A stretch of 64,000 nucleotides of DNA from Novosphingobium olei (GCF_012927405.1 NZ_JABBGM010000010.1:62001-126000); one strand, 5' to 3'. Positions 17,039 to 25,297 are shown, numbered from the stretch's first letter. Translations and numbers: made by a program. The notes: generated from the sequence alone by a model not told the origin.

Positions 17039-18133
17039 TCAGGCGCCGCGCCGCATCGAGCTGCGCGCGAGCCGGGCGAGCATCGGGAAAAGGCCGGAAT
17101 AGTTGGCCCCTTCGTAGGTGGACGACACGCCGAGGTGCGCGCGAATGCGGCGATGGCATTCGGCCAGCGAATGATAGGGCATCGAGGGCAGCAGGTGGTG
17201 CAGCGCGTGATAGCGCAGGCCCACCGGCGCCCAGAGCGCGGTGAACATCGCGGGCGGCGGCACGTTGACCGAATCGAGGTACTGCCCGGTCACCGACATC
17301 ACCTCGCCCTCGTTCTCCCACAGGTGTGCGACGAGCGTGCGGATCTGGTTGAGCAGCGCTGTGGCCGACAGCACGCCGATCGCGATCAGCAGCGGCCGCC
17401 AGCCGTGCGTTGCCGACCAGCCGAGCACGAGCCACGACCACGCGGTCGCGCCCAGTTCCTGCCAGAACACCATACGCGCGAAATCGCCCTCGGGCTTGCG
17501 GCGGCGATACTGCGGGTTGATCGACAGCGCCGAGGCCCGTTCCCACACGAGGGTGCGCAGCGGCGGGATCAGCGCGCCCAGCGGCACGAGGATCGCCGAG
17601 CGGATCAGCAGGCCGATCGGAAGCAGCAGCGCCGTCAGCGCGAACACCGGCAGCGTCCACGGCTTCATCAGAGCCAGCGGCAGGTATTCGGGATCTTCCA
17701 CCGTTCCATAGCGCGTGCGCGCGTGATGCAGGGTGTGGACGCCTTCGTACATGAACGAAGGGATCAGCACCGGAATGCCCACCAACACGTTCCAGCCGAA
17801 GCGGAAGCCCGGCAGCGCATCGCGGTGGATGTGGGTCAGTTCGTGGATGAACAGCAGCGCGCGATACAGCGCAACCGCCGACAGCGCGCCGAGCAGGACC
17901 GTCACCGCCGGCTGTGTCGTCGCGATCGCGCCATAGAGCGCAAGATAGCCGACAGCGGCAGAGGCCAGCATGTCGGGCCAGTAGATTTCGGGCCGCGCCT
18001 TCGCGATATCCCGCGTCAGATCGGCCGCGGCGCGCAGCATCGCTTTGTCTTCGGGCATGCCCGCAAGGTTGCGCTTGTGCACCTTTGCATCGGGCGCGGA
18101 CGGAGCGCGGTCCAGGGTATCGGAGGCAATCAT
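17039..18133 (-). CDS. Membrane fatty-acid desaturase family protein
   Basis: This 364-residue integral membrane di-iron enzyme carries the three histidine boxes of the family: HELTHIH (about residue 125), HTLHHART (about 160) and HALHHLLP (about 310), with four or more hydrophobic segments between. It should introduce a double bond or hydroxylate an acyl chain or related lipid, using O2 and an unseen electron donor. I start at the ATG at 18133 (MIASDTLDRAPSAP); the frame runs open to 18334 but the extra part is not membrane- or signal-like. Substrate unknown. Confidence 0.88.
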   Translation of the reverse strand: MIASDTLDRAPSAPDAKVHKRNLAGMPEDKAMLRAAADLTRDIAKARPEIYWPDMLASAAVGYLALYGAIATTQPAVTVLLGALSAVALYRALLFIHELTHIHRDALPGFRFGWNVLVGIPVLIPSFMYEGVHTLHHARTRYGTVEDPEYLPLALMKPWTLPVFALTALLLPIGLLIRSAILVPLGALIPPLRTLVWERASALSINPQYRRRKPEGDFARMVFWQELGATAWSWLVLGWSATHGWRPLLIAIGVLSATALLNQIRTLVAHLWENEGEVMSVTGQYLDSVNVPPPAMFTALWAPVGLRYHALHHLLPSMPYHSLAECHRRIRAHLGVSSTYEGANYSGLFPMLARLARSSMRRGA

Positions 18134-18281
18134 CGGTTTCGTTCCAGTCTGACCCGGGGCCGTTCCGGGGCCGGCCTTCTTGGCTTGCCGCGACGAATGT
18201 GGGGGTGCGGCTTGACAAGGCAGCGCACCCGGTCGCACTTCGCCCGGGACCCGCCCCCTAGAAGCAAACAAAGGCAACATC

Positions 18282-19445
18282 GTGGCACAGGCCGAAGTAG
18301 TGATCACTCCCGTCACCGGCAAGGCCGACCGCAATGCGTTCGTGGACCTGGCCTATCGCCTGAACGCCAGCGACCCCGCCTGGGTGCCGCCGCTGCGCAT
18401 GGATGCGCTGGAGCTGGTGACGCCGGGCAAGAACCCGTTCTTCGACCACGCCGATGTCCAGCTGTTCCTGGCGCGGCGCAATGGCGCGGTGGTGGGGCGC
18501 ATTTCGGCGCATATCGACCACCTTGCGATCGCGATGGACCCGGCGCAGGGCATGGGTCCGGGTGTTGGCAACTGGGGCCTGCTGGAAGCCGAGGACGAGA
18601 GCGTTGCCCACGCGCTGATCGCCAAGGCCGAGGCGTGGCTGCGCGACAAGGGCATGCACCGCGTGCTTGCCCCGCTGTCGATGTCGATCTGGGAGGAGCC
18701 GGGCCAGTTGACCAAGGGCTTCGACCAATCGCCTACGATCATGATGGGCCACCAGCCCAAGCGGTACGACGATTACATCAAGGCCGCCGGATATACCCCG
18801 GCCAAGACGCTCAAGACCTATGAGCTGGACATTACCCAGGAGTTCCCGCCGCTGATCCAGCGGATCGTCTCCTCGGGCGAAAAGAACGCCAAGATCCGCA
18901 TCCGCAACGTGGATCGCAGCAAGTTCGAACAGGAAGCGGCGCTGATCCTCGACATCCTGAACGATGCCTGGTCGGACAACTGGGGCTTCGTTCCCTTCAC
19001 CGATCGCGAGATCGCCTACGCCGGCAAGAAGTTCAAGCCGATCGTGCGCGAGGACCTGATCATGGTGGCCGAATACGAGGGCGAGCCCGTCGCCTTCATG
19101 ATGACGCTTCCCGACCTGAACGAGATGATCAAGCCGATGAACGGGAAGCTGTTCCCCTTCAACTGGGCCAAGCTTCTGCTGTGGCTGCGCAACCCCAAGC
19201 CCCGCACGATGCGCGTGCCGCTGATGGGGGTGCGCAAGAAGCTTCAGGCATCGCGCCTGGCAAGCCAGCTCGCGTTCATGATGATCGAGTACATCCGGCG
19301 CAATTCCGTGACGCGCTACGGCTCCACGCGCGGCGAGATCGGCTGGATCCTGGAAGACAACCAGGGGATGGTGGCGATCGCCGATGCGATAAACAGCCAC
19401 GTGAACAAGGAATACGAAATTTACGGCAAGTCGTTGACCGGCTGA
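18282..19445 (+). CDS. GNAT-like N-acetyltransferase family protein
   Basis: This 387-residue cytosolic protein is of a type common in alphaproteobacteria and usually annotated as an N-acetyltransferase-like protein. It opens with a GNAT-like half (VTGKADRNAFVDLAYRLNASDP, then LARRNGAVVGRISAHID) and has a second half with SVTRYGSTRGEIGWILEDN and MVAIADAINSHVNKEYEIYG. The pattern suggests two GNAT folds in tandem, but I cannot point to a clean acetyl-CoA loop, so the reaction is unknown. The start is GTG at 18282. The stress-promoted receiver gene follows 80 bp downstream. Confidence 0.75.
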   Translation: MAQAEVVITPVTGKADRNAFVDLAYRLNASDPAWVPPLRMDALELVTPGKNPFFDHADVQLFLARRNGAVVGRISAHIDHLAIAMDPAQGMGPGVGNWGLLEAEDESVAHALIAKAEAWLRDKGMHRVLAPLSMSIWEEPGQLTKGFDQSPTIMMGHQPKRYDDYIKAAGYTPAKTLKTYELDITQEFPPLIQRIVSSGEKNAKIRIRNVDRSKFEQEAALILDILNDAWSDNWGFVPFTDREIAYAGKKFKPIVREDLIMVAEYEGEPVAFMMTLPDLNEMIKPMNGKLFPFNWAKLLLWLRNPKPRTMRVPLMGVRKKLQASRLASQLAFMMIEYIRRNSVTRYGSTRGEIGWILEDNQGMVAIADAINSHVNKEYEIYGKSLTG

Positions 19446-19456
19446 CCCTTCGGCCG

Positions 19457-19482
19457 GGAACACGGGTCCGGTCACCGTCGTT
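19457..19482 (+). promoter_or_regulatory. EcfG-type general stress promoter
   Basis: GGAAC (19457-19461), a 17-bp spacer and CGTT (19479-19482) match the alphaproteobacterial EcfG consensus exactly. The predicted start is about 35 bp before the receiver gene at 19526. Confidence 0.7.
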
Positions 19483-19525
19483 CGCTTTCGATGCAGGGGT
19501 GGCCTGCGTCTGATGGGGTCATGGC

Positions 19526-19963
19526 ATGACGAGCAAGCGTATGGTCCGAGGGAACCGGGTGCTGCCGGGGCGCGCCCTGATCGTGGAAGACGACGCGCTG
19601 GTCGCCATGGACATTGCCGAAGCGCTGACCGACAGCGGCGCGGAACACGTTGTCGTCTGCGGATCGATCGCCGCGGCGCTGCACGAGATGGAAAAGGTCT
19701 GCCCCGACCTGCTCGTCCTGGACGTCCGCCTGGCGGATCGCGACGATGGCTGGTCGCTGGCCGAGCTTGCCAACCAGCTCAACCCGGTTCCGCCCTTCAT
19801 CGTCTTCTCGACGGGCAGTCCGGCAAGCATTCCTCCGGAAACGGCGGCGCTCGGCCATGTTCTGGTCAAGCCGTTTCCGCCCGAGGCCTTGGTGCGGCTG
19901 GTCAGCGAACGGCGCCCGGCGGCAGGCCTGCTCGCCAAGCTGCGGAGCGGCGCGCCCCGCTGA
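19526..19963 (+). CDS. Single-domain response regulator
   Basis: This 145-residue receiver domain has no output domain. The acidic pocket is in ALIVEDDALVAMDIAEAL, the phosphoacceptor Asp in LLVLDVRLADR, the Ser/Thr switch in FSTGSP and the conserved Lys in LVKPFPPEAL. An EcfG promoter upstream places it in the general stress regulon of this strain. Stand-alone receivers of this type may compete for, or relay, phosphate with the PhyR kinase; that is inference. It lacks the FAT GUY motif of SdrG/MrrA-type regulators. A bidirectional terminator follows. Confidence 0.88.
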   Translation: MTSKRMVRGNRVLPGRALIVEDDALVAMDIAEALTDSGAEHVVVCGSIAAALHEMEKVCPDLLVLDVRLADRDDGWSLAELANQLNPVPPFIVFSTGSPASIPPETAALGHVLVKPFPPEALVRLVSERRPAAGLLAKLRSGAPR

Positions 19964-20012
19964 TCCTTCATGTCGGATTCCGGCCCGCGTGACCCAAGCT
20001 GCCGACCGACGT

Positions 20013-20054
20013 AAAAAAAGGCCTCCCCCGGATTGAACCGGCGGAGGCCTTTCG
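20013..20054. terminator. Bidirectional intrinsic terminator
   Basis: AAAGGCCTCC (20017-20026) pairs with GGAGGCCTTT (20043-20052), with A- and T-runs at its edges. It ends the receiver transcript and can stop leftward transcription from the Crp/Fnr gene. Confidence 0.8.
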
Positions 20055-20182
20055 GGATCGTATCACCGGCCGCTTGGACGGGAGGGGGGGTCTCGGCGGT
20101 GACATGCCCTTAACGAGGGCCCAAAGGAATGGTTCCGCCGATCAGATCTTTTTTCGAAAATTTTTTGAAGAGCGCTGCAACC

Positions 20183-20980
20183 TCAGATGTAGGGGCGCGG
20201 GATATAGGGATCGCCGTCCATCTGGGCGAAGCTGCGGGCGGCCTCCATGTCGTGCACGGATATGGTCGAGAGCGTCCAGTCGACGAGCTTGAGACGCCGC
20301 AAGGCCTGTAGCGAGCGGTTGGTGTGGACCAGCGATAGGCCGAGCATGTCGGCAATCTGGCTCTGCGTCACGGTCAGGCGCAAGGTGCCTTCGCGCGAAA
20401 CGCCGGTCGCTGCGCCGCGCTGCACCAGGAACACCGCGAGGTAGGCGAGCCGTTCCTGCGCGTTGCGCTGCCCAAGCGAGACGAGGTGATCTTCGAGCGC
20501 CGCCTCTTCCCGGGCAGCCATCCAGGTCAGATCGAACGACAGCTTCGGATGGCTGACGGCCAGATCGAAGAAGCGGTCGCGCGGAAACACGCAAAGCCTG
20601 ACGTCGGTCATGGCCTCGACGCTGTGCGTCAGTTCGGCTTCGAACGCGGCCTGCAATCCGACCAGATCGCCCGGGAACAGGAAGTTGACGATCTGGCGCC
20701 GTCCGTCCTCCAGCAGGCGGTACCGGATCAGCACGCCTTCCAGCACCGTGAACAGCCGGGTTGCACGCACCCCTTGCCGCAGGACCTGCTCGCCGCGGAC
20801 ATAGCGGGCCTCGCTCGATTTGAACGCCTCTATCCACGCGCGCTGGCCTTCGTCGGGTGCCGAAAGGCCCCGGCAATGGATGAGCGGGCACTCCTTGCAC
20901 GGAACGCGATCGGCGGAGGCAGGCTGCTGGCGCGATGCAATCGTCAGGGATTTGGGGTCGTCGGAATCGGCCATTCTCAT
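20183..20980 (-). CDS. Crp/Fnr-family regulator with FNR-type cysteines
   Basis: This 265-residue transcription factor has an N-terminal C28-x2-C31-x4-C36 cluster and C130 within the cyclic-nucleotide-like sensor domain. In E. coli FNR the last N-terminal ligand and the internal Cys are 93 residues apart; here it is 94, so an O2-labile [4Fe-4S] cluster is plausible. The beta-roll includes LRQGVRATRLFTVLEG and FLFPGDLVGL. The C-terminal winged helix reads TQSQIADMLGLSLVHTNRSL; its recognition helix lacks the E-x2-S-R of FNR/FixK, so target DNA probably differs. The ATG at 20980 (MRMADSDD) or 20974 starts it; the frame is open to 21490. It is divergent from a receiver gene. Confidence 0.85.
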   Translation of the reverse strand: MRMADSDDPKSLTIASRQQPASADRVPCKECPLIHCRGLSAPDEGQRAWIEAFKSSEARYVRGEQVLRQGVRATRLFTVLEGVLIRYRLLEDGRRQIVNFLFPGDLVGLQAAFEAELTHSVEAMTDVRLCVFPRDRFFDLAVSHPKLSFDLTWMAAREEAALEDHLVSLGQRNAQERLAYLAVFLVQRGAATGVSREGTLRLTVTQSQIADMLGLSLVHTNRSLQALRRLKLVDWTLSTISVHDMEAARSFAQMDGDPYIPRPYI

Positions 20981-21113
20981 ATCCGTGTGGCTTGGCGCAT
21001 CTCGGGTGGCCGAGAACACATGGATGTGACCCCGGAACCTTCGGCGCGATGTCAAATGACACTGCCCGGTTTCAGGTTCCCGGCTAGGCGCGTCCCGTAA
21101 CAAGGGGAAAGCG

Positions 21114-21506
21114 ATGCAGGGGCCTGGCGCCGAAGGTAACGAAGGCGCAAAGCCGGCCCTGTCACGGATCCTGGTCGTCGAGGAAAGCATTCTCGTCGCG
21201 ATGGAAATCGAGGAGGAACTAGCCGCACGCGGCTTTACCGTCGAGTTGGCAGGAAGCCTGCTCGCAGCCGAGGAGCGGATGCGCGGCCGCACTTTTGCCG
21301 CCGCCCTGCTCGACTGCCACCTTCCCGATGGCCACGTGCTCGAAATCGCGCTTCGGCTGGCCGATGCGGGGTGCCCGGTCGCCATCGTCACCGGCTCGCA
21401 AGTCGATACCATTCCCGACGGATTGCAGAAGTTCCCGCACTTCCAGAAGCCGGTCCCTGCCCGGACCCTTGCGAAATGGGTGATGGACACGCTTGCTCCG
21501 TGCTGA
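21114..21506 (+). CDS. Stand-alone receiver-domain protein with altered acidic pocket
   Basis: This 130-residue protein follows the receiver pattern: ILVVEESILVAMEIEEEL, ALLDCHLPDG with the candidate phosphoacceptor Asp, the Thr switch in IVTGS and the Lys in FQKPVPARTL. The usual E-D or D-D pair of the metal pocket is replaced by E-E, which may lower or alter phosphorylation. No output domain follows. It lies 93 bp before the phyR start, in the same direction, with the phyR EcfG promoter between them. Function in the stress island is inferred only from position. Confidence 0.82.
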   Translation: MQGPGAEGNEGAKPALSRILVVEESILVAMEIEEELAARGFTVELAGSLLAAEERMRGRTFAAALLDCHLPDGHVLEIALRLADAGCPVAIVTGSQVDTIPDGLQKFPHFQKPVPARTLAKWVMDTLAPC

Positions 21507-21538
21507 CCATACGGTTGGGGCGGATCAGTGCTGGCCCG

Positions 21539-21564
21539 GGAACCTTTTTACGCATAAAGGCGTT
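21539..21564 (+). promoter_or_regulatory. EcfG-type promoter of phyR
   Basis: GGAAC (21539-21543), a 17-bp spacer and CGTT (21561-21564) match the consensus exactly, 35 bp upstream of the phyR start. PhyR would be under positive feedback by EcfG. Confidence 0.8.
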
Positions 21565-21598
21565 GCGGCCTGCATCGAGTATCCGGGAAGGGGTATCA

Positions 21599-22399
21599 AT
21601 GTCGCTGGGTGCCAAAGTCGCTGCCAATCTGCCGTATCTCCGTCGTTATGCCCGTGCCCTGACCGGCAGCCAGGCAACCGGCGATGCCTTTGTTCGCGCC
21701 ACGCTTGAAGCCGCGCTGGCTGACGAGGCGCTCCGTTCACAGATCGGCGAAGGCCGCGTCGCACTGTACCGCGCCTTCAATGCGGTCTGGTCCAGCGCGT
21801 TCGTCGACACCAACGATTATTCCGGTTCGGCCAACGCCGGCCTTCATGAAGCGGCGGCACAGGAACGCCTGTCGCAGATCACCCCGCTCAACCGCCAGGC
21901 GCTGCTGTTGACCACGCTCGAGGATTTCTCGATCTTCGAAGCCGCGGCGATCATGGATCGCAGCGAGGACGAGGTCGAGGATCTGGTGCAGGAAGCGATC
22001 GAGGAAATCGATCGCGAGAGCGCCACGTCGGTGCTGATCATCGAGGACGAGCCGCTGATCTCGATGCAGCTGGAAGATCTCGTTCGCTCGCTTGGCCACG
22101 ACGTGTGCGGCATGGCCGCGACCCGGACCCAGGCGCGCGAGATCGTTGCCCAGGAAACGCCGGGGCTGGTCCTTGCCGATATCCAGCTCGCCGACGGCAG
22201 CTCGGGTCTCGATGCGGTAGACGACATCCTCAAGATCACCGACGTGCCGGTGATCTTCATCACCGCCTACCCCGAACGCCTGCTGACGGGCGATCGTCCG
22301 GAGCCGACCTACCTCATCACCAAGCCGTTCCAGGAATCGACGGTACGCGCCGCGATCAGCCAGGCGCTGTTCTTCGGATCGAGCCGCCCGCTTATCTGA
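21599..22399 (+). CDS. phyR: General stress response regulator PhyR
   Basis: This 266-residue protein joins an N-terminal sigma-factor-like domain (about 1-140; LPYLRRYARALTGSQATGDAF, seen in two pieces as LPYLRRYARALTG and QATGDAF) to a C-terminal receiver (about 141-266; VLIIEDEPLISMQLEDL). The phosphoacceptor is D194 in LADIQLADGSSG and the conserved Lys is K242 in ITKPFQ. Phosphorylated PhyR exposes the sigma-like domain, which binds the anti-sigma factor NepR and frees EcfG. The ATG at 21599 follows GGGAAGGGG. An EcfG promoter precedes it and a bidirectional terminator separates it from the convergent kinase. Confidence 0.95.
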   Translation: MSLGAKVAANLPYLRRYARALTGSQATGDAFVRATLEAALADEALRSQIGEGRVALYRAFNAVWSSAFVDTNDYSGSANAGLHEAAAQERLSQITPLNRQALLLTTLEDFSIFEAAAIMDRSEDEVEDLVQEAIEEIDRESATSVLIIEDEPLISMQLEDLVRSLGHDVCGMAATRTQAREIVAQETPGLVLADIQLADGSSGLDAVDDILKITDVPVIFITAYPERLLTGDRPEPTYLITKPFQESTVRAAISQALFFGSSRPLI

Positions 22400-22417
22400 A
22401 TGGGGTGACCCGAATTC

Positions 22418-22453
22418 AAAAAGGGCCGCTACCCACAAGTAGCGGCCCTTTTT
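22418..22453. terminator. Bidirectional terminator between phyR and the kinase
   Basis: A perfect 15-bp stem (22418-22432 with 22439-22453) has A5 on one side and T5 on the other, around a CCACAA loop. Confidence 0.92.
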
Positions 22454-22458
22454 GCGTA

Positions 22459-24129
22459 TCAGGTCCGCTTGGCTTCGCGGATCGCGAAGTCGCCGCGGCG
22501 GCGCACGGGAATGACCAGCGAACAGCGCACCCCTTCGCGTTCGAACAGCAGTTCGACCGGGTTGCGCAATTCGTGGGCGACGATCTTTTCGATGAGGTCG
22601 GTGCCGAAGCCGCGCTTGCGACGTGCGGCCGGGTCCAGCTCGGGCCCGCCACGTTCGCGCCAGTCGATCCTTGCCCGGTCTTCGCCCACCAGTTCCCAGC
22701 CCACCTGCACGCGCCCTTCGGGCGTGCTCAGCGCACCGTACTTCGCCGCGTTCGTGGCGAGTTCATGGATGGCAAGGCCAAGCGACAGCGCATCGTTGGG
22801 CGCAAGCTCGACATCGGGCCCGCTCATCGTGACGTGCGCCTCTGCCCCTTGCGCATAGGGCGCCAGTTCCGCCTCCAGCACCAGCCGCACCGGGGTCGTG
22901 CCCCATTCGGACTGGGTCAGGAGATCGTGCGTTGCCGACAGCGCGCGAATGCGACCTTCAAGGCTTGTGGCGAAGTCATCCAGGCTGGTCGCGCGGCGGC
23001 GCGTCAATGCGATGATCGACAGGACGTTGGCGAGCGTGTTCTTGACGCGGTGGTTGAGCTCGCGCGTCAGCGAGTTGCGGATCGACGACTGCTGCTCGAA
23101 CCACGCCAGCGCGATGCGATCTTCCACGGCCTGCTGCGTCAGCAATCGGGCCAGCACCAGCAGCAGCGTTGCCACGAGCAGCCCGAACAGCAGGGTCATG
23201 ACCGACATGACGCTGAGCAGGTTGGAGGCTGGCGCCTCCACCTCGATCAGCCAGCGGCGGCCGGCAAGATCGACAGTGCGACGCACCGTCCGACCGGATC
23301 GTTCCTCGAGCTTGAGTTCGGCGAGCAGATTGCCCGGCTTCTCGACCTCGTCGTAGATCCTGATCCCGACAGGTCCGATGCGATCGGTGTTGATCGCCGA
23401 TTGCAGGAACTGCTGGCCGTTGAACGGGCTGTAGACGAAACCGCGCAGGCTGCGCGCTTCGCCGCGGTCCATGCCATAGACCGGCATATAGATGAGAAAA
23501 CCGGGCGGGCCGTCGCGATTGCCTTCCTGGCGCAGGATTACGCGCCCTGAGGCGACCGGCCGATTTTCGCGCATCGCCGCATCCATCGCCGCGCGACGGA
23601 CGCGTTCCGAGTACATGTCGTAGCCAACGGCGCGACGGTTGCGCGCGGAATCGGGCTCGAGGTACATGATCGGGACGACGAAGGGCTGATCGGCCGCTGG
23701 CGCGGGCTGGATGCGGAAGTCGGGATTGCCGCCGCGCCGCATGACGCTTTCGACGACCGGAACGTCATCGCGCGATACCCGCATGGCCCAACCGATGCCG
23801 TCCGAGCCGACATAGTTCCCGTCGAGCTGCAACTGGTGGATGAACGTCCTGAACAGCGGAGCTTCGACCATCTGCTGCGTGGCGAACAGCGCGGCACCCG
23901 AGCGCAGGTAGGCGGCATTCGCATTGGCGCGGCGTTCCACGCCCGAGCCGACCGCTTGCGCCGTCTGGGTCAGCTGCGCGATCTCGCGCTGGGTTTCGGC
24001 GCGCTCGATCGCGAAAACGCTCAGGACCGTAACGGCCATGGTCAGCCCGAAAATCCCCACCGGCACGGCGCGGGGGAACCGTTCGTACCATCGTGGCGAC
24101 AAATTTTTCTGGGAGAGCAGCTTCTCCAC
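22459..24129 (-). CDS. CHASE-domain sensor histidine kinase of the HWE/HisKA_2 type (likely PhyR kinase)
   Basis: This is about 556 residues in the inner membrane. One helix near residues 22-42 (VPVGIFGLTMAVTVLSVFA) and a second near 290-315 bracket a periplasmic CHASE domain, which includes RSLRGFVYSPFNGQQF. The cytoplasmic kinase core has H360 in ELNHRVKNTLANV and the N-box IHELATNAAKYGALS, typical of HWE/HisKA_2 kinases that feed PhyR. It is convergent with phyR and divergent from nepR-ecfG, matching PhyK-type organisation. The start is uncertain: GTG at 24129 with AGGAGG upstream is chosen; the frame stays open to an ATG at 24288, which would overlap the nepR promoter. Confidence 0.88.
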   Translation of the reverse strand: MEKLLSQKNLSPRWYERFPRAVPVGIFGLTMAVTVLSVFAIERAETQREIAQLTQTAQAVGSGVERRANANAAYLRSGAALFATQQMVEAPLFRTFIHQLQLDGNYVGSDGIGWAMRVSRDDVPVVESVMRRGGNPDFRIQPAPAADQPFVVPIMYLEPDSARNRRAVGYDMYSERVRRAAMDAAMRENRPVASGRVILRQEGNRDGPPGFLIYMPVYGMDRGEARSLRGFVYSPFNGQQFLQSAINTDRIGPVGIRIYDEVEKPGNLLAELKLEERSGRTVRRTVDLAGRRWLIEVEAPASNLLSVMSVMTLLFGLLVATLLLVLARLLTQQAVEDRIALAWFEQQSSIRNSLTRELNHRVKNTLANVLSIIALTRRRATSLDDFATSLEGRIRALSATHDLLTQSEWGTTPVRLVLEAELAPYAQGAEAHVTMSGPDVELAPNDALSLGLAIHELATNAAKYGALSTPEGRVQVGWELVGEDRARIDWRERGGPELDPAARRKRGFGTDLIEKIVAHELRNPVELLFEREGVRCSLVIPVRRRGDFAIREAKRT

Positions 24130-24245
24130 GACGCCGAATTGACCCTCCTGCCGCGACAGGACAAGCCCGGCGCACCCGATGTACCACGTACCGCTATGAC
24201 ATGACGCCATATTTCGCGCCAGATGCAGGCACGAAAGCATTTTAG

Positions 24246-24272
24246 GGAACCATTTGCGCGGATTTTCGTTCC
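24246..24272. promoter_or_regulatory. EcfG promoter of nepR-ecfG, nearly two-fold symmetric
   Basis: On the plus strand GGAAC (24246-24250), 16 bp and CGTT (24267-24270) match the EcfG consensus. On the minus strand the same bases give GGAAC-N16-GGTT, one mismatch from consensus, pointing at the kinase gene. A single site could thus serve both divergent units. Confidence 0.7.
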
Positions 24273-24415
24273 TCGCTTGGTACCGCATGTCACGGTGGAT
24301 TGGGACGTTGATGTCGGGTTATCGTGAAGCCGCTACGCAGAGCGTGGCGCTTTCTTTGTTAAAACACCCTGGGGGGGAAGCTTTGCCGGATCGAAAGCCG
24401 AAAGAGACGAAGCCA

Positions 24416-24574
24416 ATGAAGACGACCGGTGCCCAGCACCGTGGAGGCGCAAAGGCCAAGTCGCCCGAATGGGCGACGGGGTTGAGGCGGCTGTACGATT
24501 CGGTGGTTGAAGAACCGCTACCGGACAGTTTCGCGCGCCTGCTCGATCAGCTGGACGACGATACGCATGGCTGA
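24416..24574 (+). CDS. nepR: Anti-sigma factor NepR
   Basis: This 52-residue protein has the NepR core EWATGLRRLYDSVVEEPLPD followed by SFARLLDQLDD. NepR sequesters EcfG until phosphorylated PhyR binds it instead. The disordered, basic N-terminus (KTTGAQHRGGAKAKS) is normal for the family. The ATG at 24416 is chosen; a TTG further upstream after the G-rich run near 24372 could add about 11 residues. Its end overlaps the ecfG start by 8 bp, giving tight translational coupling and balanced anti-sigma/sigma amounts. Confidence 0.93.
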   Translation: MKTTGAQHRGGAKAKSPEWATGLRRLYDSVVEEPLPDSFARLLDQLDDDTHG

Positions 24575-25208
24575 CGCCCCCAGCAGACCCGAGCGCGAAA
24601 GCGCCCCGCAGTCCATCGCCCGACCCGAGAAACCGCGCACGGCGGGCCCCGAGTTCAAGCGCGAGTTGACTGGCGTCATCCCTCACCTGCGCGCTTTTGC
24701 TCGGGGGCTCTGCGGCCGCCCCGATCTTGCCGACGATCTCGTTCAGGAAACGCTGCTCAAGGCTTGGGCAGCACAGGACCGGTTCGAGCCGGGCACGTCG
24801 ATGCGCGCCTGGACATTCGTGATCCTGCGCAATGCCTATCTCACCGACATGCGCCGCAACCGCTTCCGTGCGGAATACGACGAGACGGTCGCGGAGCGTA
24901 TCCTGGTCGCGCCAGCTGGCCAGGAAGGACCGCTTCACCTGTCCGACATGCACCGCGCATTGCTGACGTTGCCCCCGGAACGTCGCGAAGCGCTCCTGCT
25001 CGTCGGCGCGGGCGGCTTCAGCTACGAGGAAGCGGCGCAGATCTGCCAGTGTGCGGTCGGCACTATCAAGAGTCGCGTCGGGCGCGCCCGCGCCGCGCTT
25101 GCGCAGATGATCGAGAACGGCCAACTGCCCCGTCGCAGCACGGGCGATGCCGTCGCCCACGACGCGATCATGGGCGAACTGGACCACACCGTTCAGTCGG
25201 GATCCTGA
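24567..25208 (+). CDS. ecfG: General stress ECF sigma factor EcfG (sigma-EcfG)
   Basis: This 213-residue ECF sigma factor has region 2 (HLRAFARGLCGRPDLADDLV, then ETLLKAWAAQDRFEPGTSMR, WTFVILRNAYLTDMRRNRFR) and region 4 (LLTLPPERREALLLVGAGGF, SYEEAAQICQCAVGTIKSRV). The ATGGCTGA overlap with nepR fixes the start at 24567; about 35 disordered residues precede region 2. It directs RNA polymerase to GGAAC-N16/17-CGTT promoters, three of which are in this island, including its own. A strong hairpin follows the stop. Confidence 0.95.
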   Translation: MADAPSRPERESAPQSIARPEKPRTAGPEFKRELTGVIPHLRAFARGLCGRPDLADDLVQETLLKAWAAQDRFEPGTSMRAWTFVILRNAYLTDMRRNRFRAEYDETVAERILVAPAGQEGPLHLSDMHRALLTLPPERREALLLVGAGGFSYEEAAQICQCAVGTIKSRVGRARAALAQMIENGQLPRRSTGDAVAHDAIMGELDHTVQSGS

Positions 25209-25240
25209 CGATCGGACGCACTTTCGAAGGTATTGCTTCG

Positions 25241-25266
25241 CGCCACCCTGCGGGTGCAGGGTGGCG
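25241..25266 (+). terminator. Hairpin after nepR-ecfG
   Basis: CGCCACCCTGC and GCAGGGTGGCG form a perfect 11-bp stem with a GGGT loop, 32 nt after ecfG. No T-tract follows, so it may be a weak or Rho-assisted terminator. Confidence 0.6.
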
Positions 25267-25297
25267 TCGCCTGTCCTGCTGAAAGTCGAACGACGTC

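Noticed and set aside
21010..21060. Fourth EcfG promoter before the receiver gene at 21114
   Set aside because: A GGAAC occurs in this stretch but no CGTT or GGTT lies 16 or 17 bp downstream.
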